Source: Sinotaia quadrata
Lineage: Eukaryota; Mollusca; Gastropoda; Architaenioglossa; Viviparidae
Assembly (NCBI GenBank): GCA_028829895.1
Contig: CM054181.1
Span: forward strand, 108,882,860-108,946,859
Length of the DNA stretch: 64,000 nt
Direction: 5' to 3'
Made by a program: the position numbers and the translations under genes. The notes beneath the pieces were generated by a model. The model searched no databases, had not been told where the DNA came from, and saw only the letters and a list, made by a program, of their open reading frames with translations. Of the stretch, positions 53,179-64,000 are shown one piece after another (position 1 is the first letter of the stretch; each line of letters begins with the position of its first letter).

Positions 53179-54613
53179 TAAACAGCGAGAGCAGCATACA
53201 CAGAGGAAGACGTCAAGAGACTTCAAAGAAAAGGGAGACAACCTGATGTACCCTGGCCGATAGGGGAATATCTGGATTAATAAAATTGAATATTTTGTCT
53301 AATTGTCCGCAATAAAGCCTAAGCCTGAACTGGAATTTTAGGCTCTCCTCAATCCCTAAATAACGAATTTCACTCAAGAAAGACAGCTCAAGAGGAATGC
53401 ATTTAATTTCGCGCAATGAAAGGTCTGCTGATGCTGGGCGTAAACAAAAGTGGTATCGCACATAGACTTTTTGTAAAGGACATTTCACCGAAAAGTCAGG
53501 TGATTGGTCAATGACAAAAGAGCTTTGGCCACAGAACAATGTGTTTATGGAGATGAAGGGGGGAGGTGTTGGATTGCCAGACATTTCGCACGTATATTTT
53601 TCCAAAAGGACATTTGACCCTTACGTCGAGCAAGACATATTTACACAATAAAACTACTATCGTCTGCCATGTGCGCTTCGGATTGTAAACACGAAATGGA
53701 TTTATACAGTACTGATTAAGCGAGTATTCTTTTTTTTTCAACTATTATAAAAGCTCTTGAAAGTTCATGATTTAAAAAAATAATTAACTTGGGCAACGCG
53801 CTAGGTATATCTGCTAATAAGCTGATAAAATGGTGATTTTTATGAATACCGACCGTTTGTATCATATGCAATTCACAGATACATTTAGACAGGTGGGGCA
53901 CAGATCTAACATTGTTTCTGAGTTTAACCAAAGACCTTTACAGAACTAGGAGTAGGATGTCTTGATTTAGGCAAAGGAAGACTTAAGTGAAAGTCTGGAA
54001 CCAATCTTGGAAGAGAAAATTTAGCAACTGTGAGAGAATGAGAAATACATAATTTACATCATATACTTTCTACTGAATTGTATGAACGAAGAATGTGCAT
54101 CGATTATTGTACGTTGTATATACCATGATTTCAGAGATCGATCATAAGTAATTAAGATAAGTTAGAAATAATTAGAGAAGGAGCTAAATGAGAATCCTAG
54201 TTGTCTGTTAAATGGTTCCAGTCTATCAGCTTCAAAGGAATTGATTTGAGTAAAGGTCAAAGGTCAATCTCCTATAAGTCTATGTTGGAGTCTGTTCAGC
54301 CAGCTTACGTAAAGAGAAGGTTACCGTTTGGTGTGTGTTCGATCCCAGCGGCTGGACTGGCTGCACGTGCAGTATGTGAGTGATTATCCAGAGATCTAGT
54401 GTCTGATCTGATCTCCACAGGTATGAGAAGAGAATTAATTGTCATTAGTTCCCAGTACGAATGTTTTCCTTAGTTCTTTACTCAGCAGAGTCTAACTCTA
54501 GTACGTTGACCTTTCCTTGAAATTTATCGTCGTTGCTAGGGTGTTGCAACACGTTTAATCGATCCTTGACGTAGCCCTTGCATTGCCATTTAAAATGCTG
54601 TTTGCTGAAATTC
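53179..54613. other. Gene-free stretch with two long minus-strand frames
   Basis: Overlapping minus-strand frames of 130 and 77 codons (53213-53605, 53508-53741) share a VKCP..K(I/V)YVR string. This reflects a short local duplication of the DNA around 53470 and 53605. No family is recognised and no splice context is evident. Confidence 0.35.
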
Positions 54614-54720
54614 TGAGTCAGAACAAATTCACAGAAAAATGCGACTGACTTCACGGCTAGAAACAGTTATGAGTCAGATCAAATTCACAGAAAAATGCGA
54701 CTGACTTCACGGCTAGAAAC
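54614..54720. repeat. Tandem duplication, 56-bp unit x 2
   Basis: GAGTCAGA(A/T)CAAATTCACAG through GACTTCACGGCTAGAAAC is repeated with one mismatch. Confidence 0.95.
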
Positions 54721-56526
54721 TTACTTGTATCTTGAATACACCATTACATTCTGTACGTATCCAGTTGCTGAGGTCCATGGAGAGATTTCTATTTCTATTG
54801 TTTACATATATTTTAACACTATAGTTTGATGGCCCAGGTATGAAATATACTATAGATTGCTTTTCCGTATCGTCCATGGTCTATCATTTTATCATGTTAT
54901 GATCCTAGCATAATATATTTCATGAATAAATTTACAGAATACATTTACAGAGCCAGTCTTGATTGGACTTCCATAATTCATTTAAGATCTTCAACACTTG
55001 TCATGGGTGTAGAAGCATCTTGACAAGATCACATCTGCTAGCTTAGCTGCTGGGTGCTTCCGCTTATGTTTTAGTTCAGTGAACTGAGTAAAACTCTTAT
55101 GTTGCGGTAAACAACATGGTCATAAGTGCTCTATACAAATAGTTCAGAATACAAAACAGTAATCATACTGTGTTGTAGTCAGTAGAGAGTGTATAGACAA
55201 GTGTTCGAGTGTACAGACGTGTAGTATAGCAGCTAGTGTGTGTGTGTGGGGGGTGTCAATGAGATTAATGTTGCGTGTCAACGAATGTACGAAAACAAAT
55301 ATGCAAATCTCTAGAAATCAGTGCAGAGTTCATAAAAAAAATTACTGTGCAAAGAACGGCTGATTATGAAAATGCTAATTGAGGAACATGAAATCATGGG
55401 TATTCCAAACGATGACGGGATTAAGATAACTAAGGAAGTCAAAGGTTAACTGTTTTCGTTGCTATCGTTGCTATAATGAATGATATGACCATATAACCAC
55501 TAAGGTTGTGCAACCATTTAGGAATTACAGAAACCTTTAACTGATATGTCTAATCTAAAAGTTGAGAGAATTTTTTCATCGTTGTAATTCTACTTTCAAT
55601 TCTGAAATTCTTTTACGAGTAATAGCCATGTTCCGTAGCCACTTGAGAGATTAAAGTGTCGCCAGTAGCTTGTTGTGTCTGCATGCCTATGCTACGAATG
55701 ACGTACACATGTTCTAAATGCATTATCATATAGTGGGTTTTTTGTTTTTGTTTTTGTTTTGCTGCAGACTATGGGTTCAAACCATAACAAATTGTCTTGT
55801 AAATGCTTTGTGTCAGATGTACGTCTAAGAACACACTGCGTGACTTTTACAAGTGTCTCTCTATCTTAAGGAAAGAGCTTCTGGCCTGGGCTGATTTTGT
55901 TCTGGGGATTGAGTGGTTTCTGGGGAGAACGAGACCATTTATAGTTGCTCACTCACCCCATTCGCTCAAGGGTCAAAGAAATAAAACTCATGCTACCTAA
56001 AAAGATTGATTTATTTTCTAGTCACGCACTTTGTCAGTTATGCACTGTACATTAAAGCTTCCTAGCTTTAACTTACAAATGTAAACAAACTGAAGATACA
56101 TGGTCTGTGATTTGATCTGTCCTGGATTACGTGAGCTAAATTTTATTCAGACATAGATACTTTTCCTTATGTCTTAATGATCCACTCTACCCACCTTAAA
56201 AGAGAAAAATAGCTTGTTTGTTTGCTTTGCATAATCATGCTAGTTTAGGGAACTATAACAAGGATATGTATCTTTTTTAATATAATATGTTTATAGAGAG
56301 ATAATAAATTATTTATTTGACTTGCTTATACATTACCTGGAAAAAGAGGGTTACATTTCTTTGCCTCATATTTAAACAGTAATTGCCTGAAATATTGTAT
56401 CAACTCGTTCTTTCTTGGTGTATTACGTCATCAATTTGTATTACTAATTTCAAGGACACTTTAGGGAAGATTATGAACGGAGATACATCATAAAGTTAGA
56501 AAATAATTTAAAATTACACCTTGTGT
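54721..56526. other. Gene-free stretch
   Basis: GT-rich patch near 55238; several short frames but no domains or exon structure. Confidence 0.45.
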
Positions 56527-56832
56527 AACCATGCTGTCTTATGTTATTTCTTGTTGAATACATTTATTGTTGATACATAGACCACTCGTGTTAGCTTGAC
56601 TCACATGTTATATATTGTAGTCACCTGAATTACTTACTATCCTGGCTGTATGTATCAGGGGGCTTGAGCTATCTTCTAGAACTATCACTTTTCTATTCTA
56701 CATTATCTAACATTCATCTTTCTAACACGTGTAGCCAGCCAGAAAGAGTGTTTTCGGGACTAGCCTAAGGTTACGGGCGGCCCGGGGTGGTGGAGAATTA
56801 ACATCATGCCCATCTCCCAGCAAAACGTCACG
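56527..56832 (+). mobile_element. SINE-like interspersed repeat, copy 2
   Basis: Same family and orientation as 14167-14478, with about 85-90 percent similarity by eye. It has one extra segment (ATATATTGTAGTCACCTGAA) that the first copy lacks. Confidence 0.75.
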
Positions 56833-57551
56833 CGTAGTCAGTGAAATGACACAACGAGCAGGTTGGTAGCATTAACTGTGCATTTGCGGTGATGTCTGAA
56901 TAAAAGTCCCATCAACTCCTATTTATAGACAGAAAGTAACAGATTGCTTTAGCATTTACATATGCTTACACCTGTCTCAAAACAGACGTAAATACACACA
57001 CACACACACACTAAAAAATGTGTGTGTTTTGTATGCGTGTGAATGTCTGTGTGCATGCGAGTGCATTCTTAATTTGATGTGTATATTCCATTTTGCAAGC
57101 TTTACATCACAGTTGGTTTTAACGTTGTCGATTAATGTCCCTCACCGTCCCAACACTTGACCAGTAACAATATCCTTAAGAATAATACATCTTACATCAC
57201 AAATGAGCAAAACTAAACTATTGATAAAGACGGACACACAGAAATATGCAACGTTTATTTAAATATATGTTTTAGTGTTAGGGACAGTTTGCACTAACAT
57301 TTTGATATTAGGCTGTCCATTTTCCCTACAAGAAATTGAAAGCTCGGACGTGAACCAGGACGCGTTCGATAAGTTAGTCCACTCGAAAACGTTTGCCGGA
57401 GGTATTATAAAATGAATTGTCAACTTCGACTGTCGCACAGTCCCTTTATGACGTAATAAATAGCTTAGTAATCTTCCCTACAATAGCACCTCACAGCTAT
57501 AGACTGTATTTTTAACTTTAACAAAGCTACCAAACCAACAATTAGTTGTGA
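56833..57551. other. Gene-free stretch
   Basis: Short (CA)n at 56994-57011 and a GT-rich patch to 57060; nothing else recognised. Confidence 0.5.
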
Positions 57552-57722
57552 GATAATCATCAACAGAAATACCTATTAATTAATTATAAACAAGATATAC
57601 TGTCGGTATAATCATCAACAGAAATACCTATTAATTAATTATAAACAATCTATAGTGTCGGTATAATCATCAATAGAAATACCTATTAATTAATTATAAA
57701 CAAGATATAATGTCGGTATAAT
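57552..57722. repeat. Tandem repeat, 55/56-bp unit x 3
   Basis: ATAATCATCAACAGAAATAC plus CTATTAATTAATTATAAACA and a TGTCGGT end are repeated three times. Confidence 0.95.
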
Positions 57723-58019
57723 CGAATCGACAGCTGGTAGGTCACAAACAACTCACAGTAAGCATAGTGTCGCTTTCTAAATGTGACGGACACCTAAGAC
57801 AATGTTTTACCCACACTGTGCACGGGGCAAATCACTTATCTTCTCTCGATCTATGCCATCGATCTGCGACGAAGATATAGATTCTTACAAATTATGCATC
57901 TCAATACCAGAAATACTAAACATTTGCAACATTTCTACCACAATCACACTATTCTTTATCATTCTTGATGTCCAATATTTTAACATGAAGAATCTGTATA
58001 AAGTAGCTTTCACGAGCCA

Positions 58020-58400
58020 GTAAGGAAGAAGAGGAAAGAGCGTGACGTGACAATACTGAGAAGAGTGTGACATGATGCGAGTCAGTACTGAGAAGAGTAT
58101 GACATGACACGAGCCAGTACTGAGAAGAGTGAGACACGACAGGAGCCAATACTGGATGTGACATGTCACGAACCCAATGCTAAAAAGAGTATGTCGTGAC
58201 ACAAGTCAGTACTATGAATTGCGTGACATGACCACGAACTGATACTGAGTGTGACATAACAGTAGCCCATACAAAGAAGAGAAGGTCGTGACACAAGTCA
58301 GTACTACGAATTGCGTGACATGACCACGAACTGATACTGAGTGTGACATAACAGTAACCCATACTAAGAAGAGAAGGTCGTGACAATAGTAAGAAGAGTG
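58020..58400. repeat. Degenerate minisatellite with nested 113-bp duplication
   Basis: Units of CGTGACATGACACGAGCCAG plus TACTGAGAAGAGTG (about 35 bp). A longer block, GTCGTGACACAAGTCAGTAC to AAGAAGAGAAG, occurs twice (from about 58193 and 58285). Confidence 0.85.
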
Positions 58401-58915
58401 AACTATGAGAATTGTGAATGAATGCTTGCACAGTTTGCGCCCGACATTGAAATGGAAAAAAAGGTCTCTGTGTTTGGAGGTCACTGAGTCATGCACAAAA
58501 ATATAGAGTTCTATAGTTCCACAAATAGTATATTAAGAGAACATACTGATTATGACGTCATCTTACGGAATTTCTGACATTTTCAGGTCGCTACTACAAA
58601 TAAATTTGAACGCTTACGAACTGTTCTTAGAACATTTTAATTCATTTGCAATTACTTTATTCTTAAAACTAAGCCATTAGATGAGAGAGAGGGGGGAGGG
58701 GGCGCAGAGAGTTGTCGAAAGGGAGCATATTGCAAAATATTCTTAAACGACATTAAGGAAAACGGTATTAGAGGAAAGCGTGTCGTGAAAAACTGTTATC
58801 TCCCCGAGGAAATTTTTGCTGTCTGCATAATACTGTAAGGACACGATGACGATTTGGATTTGACTAATATATTTATTAGCGAAACTTCAATCGACACCAT
58901 TTGGGCATACTTCTG
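58401..58915. other. Gene-free stretch
   Basis: AT-rich with a GAGAGGGGGGAGGGGG tract near 58685; nothing recognised. Confidence 0.5.
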
Positions 58916-59605
58916 TCATTTTAGCTTCTAGTATTTTAATTTATTCACCTATTATTTGTCATTTTAGCTTCTAGTATTTTAATTTATTCACCTATCATTT
59001 GTCATTTTAGCTTCTAGTATTTTAATTTATTCACCTATCATTTGTCATTTTAGCTTATAGTATTTTAATTTATTCACCTATTATTTGTCATTTTAGCTTC
59101 TAGTATTTTAATTTATTCACCTATCATTTGTCATTTTAGCTTCTAGTATTTTAATTTATTCACCTATCATTTGTCATTTTAGCTTATCGTATTTTAATTT
59201 ATTCACCTATCATTTGTCATTTTAGCTTATAGTATTTTAATTTATTCACCTATCATTTGTCATTTTAGCTTATAGTATTTTAATTTATTCACCTATCATT
59301 TGTCATTTTAGCTTATAGTATTTTAATTTATTCACCTATCATTTGTCATTTTAGCTTATAGTATTTTAATTTATTCACCTATCATTTGTCATTTTAGCTT
59401 ATAGTATTTTAATTTATTCACCTATCATTTGTCATTTTAGCTTATAGTATTTTAATTTATTCACCTATCATTTGTCATTTTAGCTTATAGTATTTTAATT
59501 TATTCACCTATCATTTGTCATTTTAGCTTATAGTATTTTAATTTATTCACCTATTATTTGTCATTTTTGCTTATAGTATTTTAATGTATTCACCTATCAT
59601 TTGTC
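58916..59605. repeat. Homogeneous 43-bp minisatellite, about 16 copies
   Basis: Unit TCATTTTAGCTTATAGTATT plus TTAATTTATTCACCTATCAT TTG. Nearly all copies are identical except a C/A variant (CTTCTAG versus CTTATAG) and ATTATT/ATCATT variants. The left copies are mostly the C type and the right copies the A type, showing block-wise spread. Confidence 0.97.
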
Positions 59606-60146
59606 AATTTTCCTTTAGTCACTCGTGTTTTGTTATTAGTTTCAAGTTGCAATTTCCTCCTATGTTTTGTTGATGATGTTTGCTCTCAATATTTTTATCC
59701 AGTCAGTTAATTACAATATAAATTCAGAAGACCTCGAATAAATAAAATATTTTAGTCTGCTTGATATGTAATAGAAATTACCCCTCCATATTTATCGCTG
59801 CCACTCCCTAAAATCATAAACATGACAAAACTCGTCCATGTGTACTCCATATTTAGATTTAGAATTAAAAGTGACGCATATTCAGAATTTAAGCTTCACC
59901 CAGTCGCCTCCAACTCTCCCCCACAAATGCAACCTCTCCACCCGGATTCACTCCTAGCATACACTACCGGGTGTATTATTAGTAGTTAGCCTGCTGAGTG
60001 AGGGGGAAAAGTATAGGGTTTAATATTTCCTCCAAAATTAAAATATATTTACTTTTGCCAAAGTGTTTGATAGTCTGTTGATTTAATTCTCGTATACAAT
60101 TTCAATAAAACAACAGCGAGACGGGTACAGAGCGCTAGCGTGTAAA

Positions 60147-60149
<3 letters not shown>
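59606..60149. other. Gene-free stretch
   Basis: AT-rich; no exon or element recognised. Confidence 0.5.
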
Positions 60150-60216
<67 letters not shown>

Positions 60217-60222
60217 TGTGTG
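60150..60222. repeat. (GT)n / (GCGT)n compound microsatellite at the transposon edge
   Basis: About 14 GT units, then about 10 GCGT units, then GTGTGT. It directly abuts the left end of the hAT element and has probably overwritten its terminal repeat and target-site duplication. Confidence 0.92.
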
Positions 60223-60446
60223 TCAATTGTTTTGGCTCGGGGGCCACTTTGAGAGGGCTTTGATTAGCGGAGGGCCGCACCTTCTAAAACAGACCGTACT
60301 CATTAGTTAACATAAAATTTCATTTAATGATATGTTTAAATTCCATAATAATAATAAATAAATAAAACTAAAACAATAGTGAAAGACAGAGAAGGTTTCA
60401 TTAAATTTATTTATGTGCAAATTACACGTCAGCTATCACAAGTAAT

Positions 60447-62587
60447 TTAATGAGACAAATGTAACCTCTCACTCTTTCTTACATTTCTTTTGAAATCAGG
60501 AGTGAGGTTGCTTGTTGAGATCCTCATCACTGCCTGCAAGTTTCTGTCAGTCATAGAGGATCTATTTTTACTCTTATTGGTTTTCATGCAAGTTTCTGTC
60601 AGTCATAGAGGATCTATTTTTACTCTTGTTGATTTTCGTGCAAAAAAATTGCTTACAAATATATATGGATCCAAAAATAGAAAACATTTTCCCAGCAAAT
60701 TTCTTCACACATGGAAATTTGTTCGTAGATAGAGATTTGTAAAATTCTATCAATGTCACAGAATTAAACATTTCTTTCAGCATGTGATCTGACTGCATTT
60801 CTGTTAGTTCAAACTGCACCTCCTCAGATGCTGTATCAACATCAGCAGTGAAAGGATAAGATTAGAAATCGAATTCGTGGTAAATTTTCTCGAAATCCTG
60901 AAATCTTCTTGTGACCTCATCCTCTAAACTCAGCAAACGATCCCTAATCTTGGAAGAAACACTTGCAGGCACTTTCTGTTTTCCTTATACAAGGAAATGA
61001 CAAAACTTTGCCATCACCTGCTTGCCTTGCAAATAGACTTAGTTTTGTTTTGAATGATCTCACATGCCTCAACATTTCATGTGCAAACAACCCCTTTCCC
61101 TGCAATGTCACATTCAATTCATTTAATTTCTCAAACATATCAGCTGCAAACATCATCTCATATCTCCACTTCTCACATCCCATTTTGGTCACAAAATCGC
61201 ATGAAATCCCGCTCATGTCCAGAAAGGGGAAGATTTCATTCTGTAATACACAAACCCATTTTAGCACTTTGCACAGGCTCAACCACCTAACAGTATTGTG
61301 GTAAATCACATCTCCATACTCTGCCTCCATATCCTCAAGCAAAGATTTAAACTGTCGATGGTTGAGCGCCCTTGCTCTGGTTGTGTTCACCACGCTCACT
61401 ACAGGATCCACCATATGCTTTAGGTCCAGTGCAGCTTTACAAAGGATTTCCTGATGCAAAATACAATGAAAAGACAGGATCCACCACATGCTTTAGGTCC
61501 AGTGCAGCTTTACAAAGGATTTCCTGATGCAAAATACAATGAAAAGACAGGATCCACCACATGCTTTAGGTCCAGTGCAGCTTTACAAAGGATTTCCTGA
61601 TGCAAAATACAATGAAAAGACAGGATCCACCACATGCTTTAGGTCCAGTGCAGCTTTACAAAGGATTTCCTGATGCAAAATACAATGAAAAGACAGGATC
61701 CACCACATGCTTTAGGTCCAGTGCAGCTTTACAAAGGATTTCCTGATGCAAAATACAAGATATCACTGTCTGGGTGTTCTGCTTTTAATTTGTTCTTTAA
61801 AAGGTTAACCATACCCACATTTTTTTCAGTAAATGCTCTGGCCCCATCTGTTGTAATGCTTGCCATTCTGTTCTATGACAAGGCACTTTTCTCCACACAA
61901 TTCACAGCATACTCAAACAAGTCCTGACCAGTGGTTGAATTTTTCATCGATTCCAAACCAAATAGTTCTTCTGTGATGACGAAATTTTCATCAGTTCCAC
62001 GGATAATGATAAGTAACTGTGCAGTGTCTTGGTTATCAGTGCTCTCAACTAGTGCGAAAGAAAATCAAACAAAATCTTTGCTCGCAGTGTTAGCTGTTCT
62101 GTTAGTTCGTCACTGATTAATTCTATGCGCCGCATTATAGTCCTTCTTGATAATGAAATGGTTTCGAATTTACTTCTCGCGTCAGGGCACAGGATGCTTG
62201 CGTAATTTACCAAGTACTGCTTAACAAACTCGCCATCAGAAAATGGCTTGTTGTTTTTAGCGAGGTTGTATGCTACCAGGAAGCTTGCTTCTGTAGCACA
62301 ATCATGAAGTGTCAATTGCTTCATATACGGTCTGTTGCTTCTTCTGTTTCGTAACACACTCTACAGCTTTTTTCCTGCGTTCTTCCTCGGACATTTTACT
62401 ACCAAACTCGCCAGGTTTTGTTTGGTGGTGTCGTTTCAAATTGTATTCCTTGAATGCGGTAACCGTATCATGACAAAATAAACACACTGTCTTATTCCCC
62501 GAATTACTAACGAAATATTTGTGTGTCCAGTCTTCATTGAACGCACGGCATTCTTTTTCGATTTTGCGTTTTTTTAGTAGGGTTCAT
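60447..62587 (-). pseudogene. hAT transposase pseudogene (GTF2IRD2-like)
   Basis: Read on the minus strand from an ATG at 62587. Early on there is an ECRAFNEDWTHKYF string and a BED/zinc-finger-like CLFCH...FKEYNLKRH motif. Next come ASFLVAYNLAKNNKPFSDGE and RTIMRRIELISDELTEQL, a catalytic-core segment (TTDGARA near 61850), then VRWLSLCKVLKW. The C-terminal dimerisation part reads FPCVKKFAGKMFSIFGS and SKNRSSMTDRNL, with the stop at 60447-60449. It is interrupted by at least two frameshifts (near 62570 in an A-run and near 62320), an in-frame stop near 61875, five 73-bp tandem copies (61403-61760) and a short duplication near 60543-60630. It cannot encode an active enzyme. Confidence 0.85.
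61403..61760. repeat. 73-bp tandem repeat x 4.9 inside the transposase
   Basis: The unit CAGGATCCACCACATGCTTT plus AGGTCCAGTGCAGCTTTACA and AAGGATTTCCTGATGCAAAA TACAATGAAAAGA is repeated almost without change. A single unit corresponds to normal transposase sequence (LHQEILCKAALDLKH), so this is a local expansion. Because 73 is not a multiple of three, each added unit shifts the frame. Confidence 0.95.
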
Positions 62588-62878
62588 GGTTCACTCAGGT
62601 CGGAACGTTACAGATTTTACTGCTGCAAAAATGAAACTGAAATGAGACAGAATTGTGTCAACATCGACTGCGCATGCGTAGTACGTATCCGGCTATTAAA
62701 ATGCGGAGCTCATTTTCTTTGACACGAGGGAAGGCAAATCCATAGATATTGAATCTCGGTTCAAGTTAGTCTCGACACTGATAGTTTACCGTGATCAGTT
62801 TACGAAAAGACTTTTTTTGCTGAATGCTTCAGCGGGCCTCAGAAAACTCTGTGGCGTGCCGTAAATTGCCCAACCCTG

Positions 62879-63344
62879 GAGTAAAGAGTATACTGGCGTG
62901 TATAGAGAGGGCAATCACGTGTACACTGTATGTAAAGCCCAGAATGTCACCGTCCAAAACTTAAATGACAAGCATTGGTTGTGTTGTGGTATCTGTAGCA
63001 ACATAAATAAGTAGACATTTTCTTTAATAACGACAGTACAGTATTTTCCATCCCGTAAATCTTATCACAAATGGGTGTTGTATACATGATATTTGTCATC
63101 TGAAAATGTCTTCTTCAAGGCCGTTAACAATCTCCTATCTGCTTTAGATTATGGAAAGTTGTCACTTTTGCGTTTCAAGATCAACATCTTTGACGCTGCT
63201 GACCATGATGTATTGATCCTTTGTCTGCAGTTTGTAATGTTATTTATATACTGCAGTAGCATCATGTTTGTCTGAATGAGTAAATAACACAGAGTCGAGT
63301 CTCTGTGAGTTTTGCAACAGTTCTTTCAGGGTTCATTACACCAA
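62879..63344. other. Gene-free stretch
   Basis: Flank of the transposon; short frames only and nothing recognised. Confidence 0.5.
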
Positions 63345-63705
63345 GACGTTGTCTATACTTAGATATCTCATTACACCAACACATTGTCTATACTTAGCTA
63401 TCTCATTACACCAACACGTTGTCTATACTTAGCTATATCTCATTACACCAACACGTTGTCTATACTTAGCTATATCTCATTACACCAACACGTTGTCTAT
63501 ACTTAGACAGGTATATCTTATCACACCAACACGTTGTCTATAGACAGCTATATCTCATTACACCAACACGTTGTCTATACTTAGCTATATCTCATTACAC
63601 CAACACGTTGTCTATACTTAGACAGGTATATCTTATCACACCAACACGTTGTCTATACTTAGACAGCTATATCTCATTACACCAACACGTTGTCTATACT
63701 TAGAC
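63345..63705. repeat. Minisatellite, 37-50-bp unit x 9
   Basis: Core CATTACACCAACACGTTGTC plus TATACTTAG, separated by variable CTATATCT or ACAGGTATATCTTAT linkers. Linkers recur, so these are not unique spacers. Confidence 0.95.
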
Positions 63706-63989
63706 AGACAACACACATGGATACACATAAACACTCTTCTCAATTTCTCAAACATGATGCAACGAAACCTTTTGTGATTTCACTGGCGCACTCCAGATTT
63801 GCTCAAGCAGTTATCTTCTGCCATTGTGTCTTCTGAAGAGTGGGTCCTAGTAGAACAATTCCAAATATTCATCTCCCCACACCCAAGCTTGGATTGATAT
63901 CCAATCGTGCAGCTAGTTCGATAAACTTTATTTTCTAAATTAAAACTGAAACTAGAATGAAAGTTGGGTGAGCACGAAGGCGCACTTAC

Positions 63990-64000
63990 CAGGTGTGATG
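63990..64000 (-). CDS. Possible 3' end of a minus-strand exon running out of the window
   Basis: On the minus strand the window begins CATCACACCTG|GTAAGTGCG, a near-perfect splice donor (GTAAGT). Only 11 bases of the supposed exon are visible, so no product can be named. Confidence 0.25.

Larger units (their letters stand above)
60222..62878 (-). mobile_element. hAT-superfamily DNA transposon (GTF2IRD2/ZBED-like type), decayed
   Basis: The right edge, read on the minus strand, starts CAGGGTTGGGCAATTTACGG. The left edge has CAATTGTTTTGGCTCGGGGG CCAC, a layout like known hAT ends (CAG...TTGGCTCG.GGGCC). Between them lies a near-complete but broken transposase. The size, about 2.66 kb, is normal for an autonomous hAT copy. 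Confidence 0.8.

Noticed and set aside
53213..53741. Two overlapping minus-strand frames of 130 and 77 codons
   Set aside because: No recognisable domain. The shared VKCP...YVR string comes from a short local DNA duplication, and splice signals are absent.
61673..61927. Plus-strand frames inside the hAT element
   Set aside because: They are antisense to the transposase, which is clearly coded on the minus strand.
63345..63705. Regular repeats resembling a CRISPR array
   Set aside because: The linkers between repeats are themselves repeated, unit lengths vary, and this is an animal-type genome. It is a minisatellite.

Overview
The window is nuclear DNA of an animal. It is AT-rich, with short GT-AG exons separated by long introns crowded with microsatellites, minisatellites and decayed DNA transposons. 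The gene content and repeat style suggest a mollusc or another lophotrochozoan. That placement is an inference; no species-specific marker was seen. No bacterial-type operons, rRNA, convincing tRNA or CRISPR array was found.

Layout. (1) 1-1258, plus strand: the last two exons of a junctophilin-like protein. A long charged exon is followed by a short terminal exon encoding a tail-anchor membrane segment, and the 448-nt intron between them is mostly an AAAG microsatellite. (2) 10280-29822, minus strand: a complete 12-exon KLHDC4 gene (kelch domain-containing protein 4). All 12 exons join in frame to 635 codons plus stop and end in a C-terminal DUF4110-type domain. (3) 34194-47846, plus strand: a small gene that I read as an I-mfa/MDFI-like protein with PPxY motifs and a cysteine-rich tail. 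One seven-codon first exon can splice to either of two downstream exon pairs (37580-37734 + 39362-39565, or 45783-45919 + 47685-47846). Each pair encodes a PPxY exon followed by a cysteine-rich terminal exon with its own stop. Exon phases forbid one of the cross-combinations. (4) 47847-60221: no gene recognised; many unrelated tandem arrays, a 580-bp inverted-repeat element inserted in one of them, and a SINE-like copy. (5) 60222-62878, minus strand: a broken hAT transposon of the GTF2IRD2/ZBED-like type whose transposase is interrupted by five tandem copies of a 73-bp segment. (6) The last 11 bases may be the end of a minus-strand exon.

KLHDC4 and the cysteine-rich gene are divergently transcribed, with about 4.4 kb between their start codons. 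That interval holds an ETS-type site near the KLHDC4 start and a 12-bp E-box palindrome near the other start. It also holds an inverted pair of exon-like segments. A further orphan plus-strand exon lies inside KLHDC4 intron 3. There is no evidence that the three genes act in one pathway.

The most interesting candidate is the cysteine-rich gene with duplicated, phase-restricted alternative exon pairs, together with the possibly related orphan exon at 24421-24598. All exon calls come from reading splice signals and frames by eye; no alignment or expression data were used.
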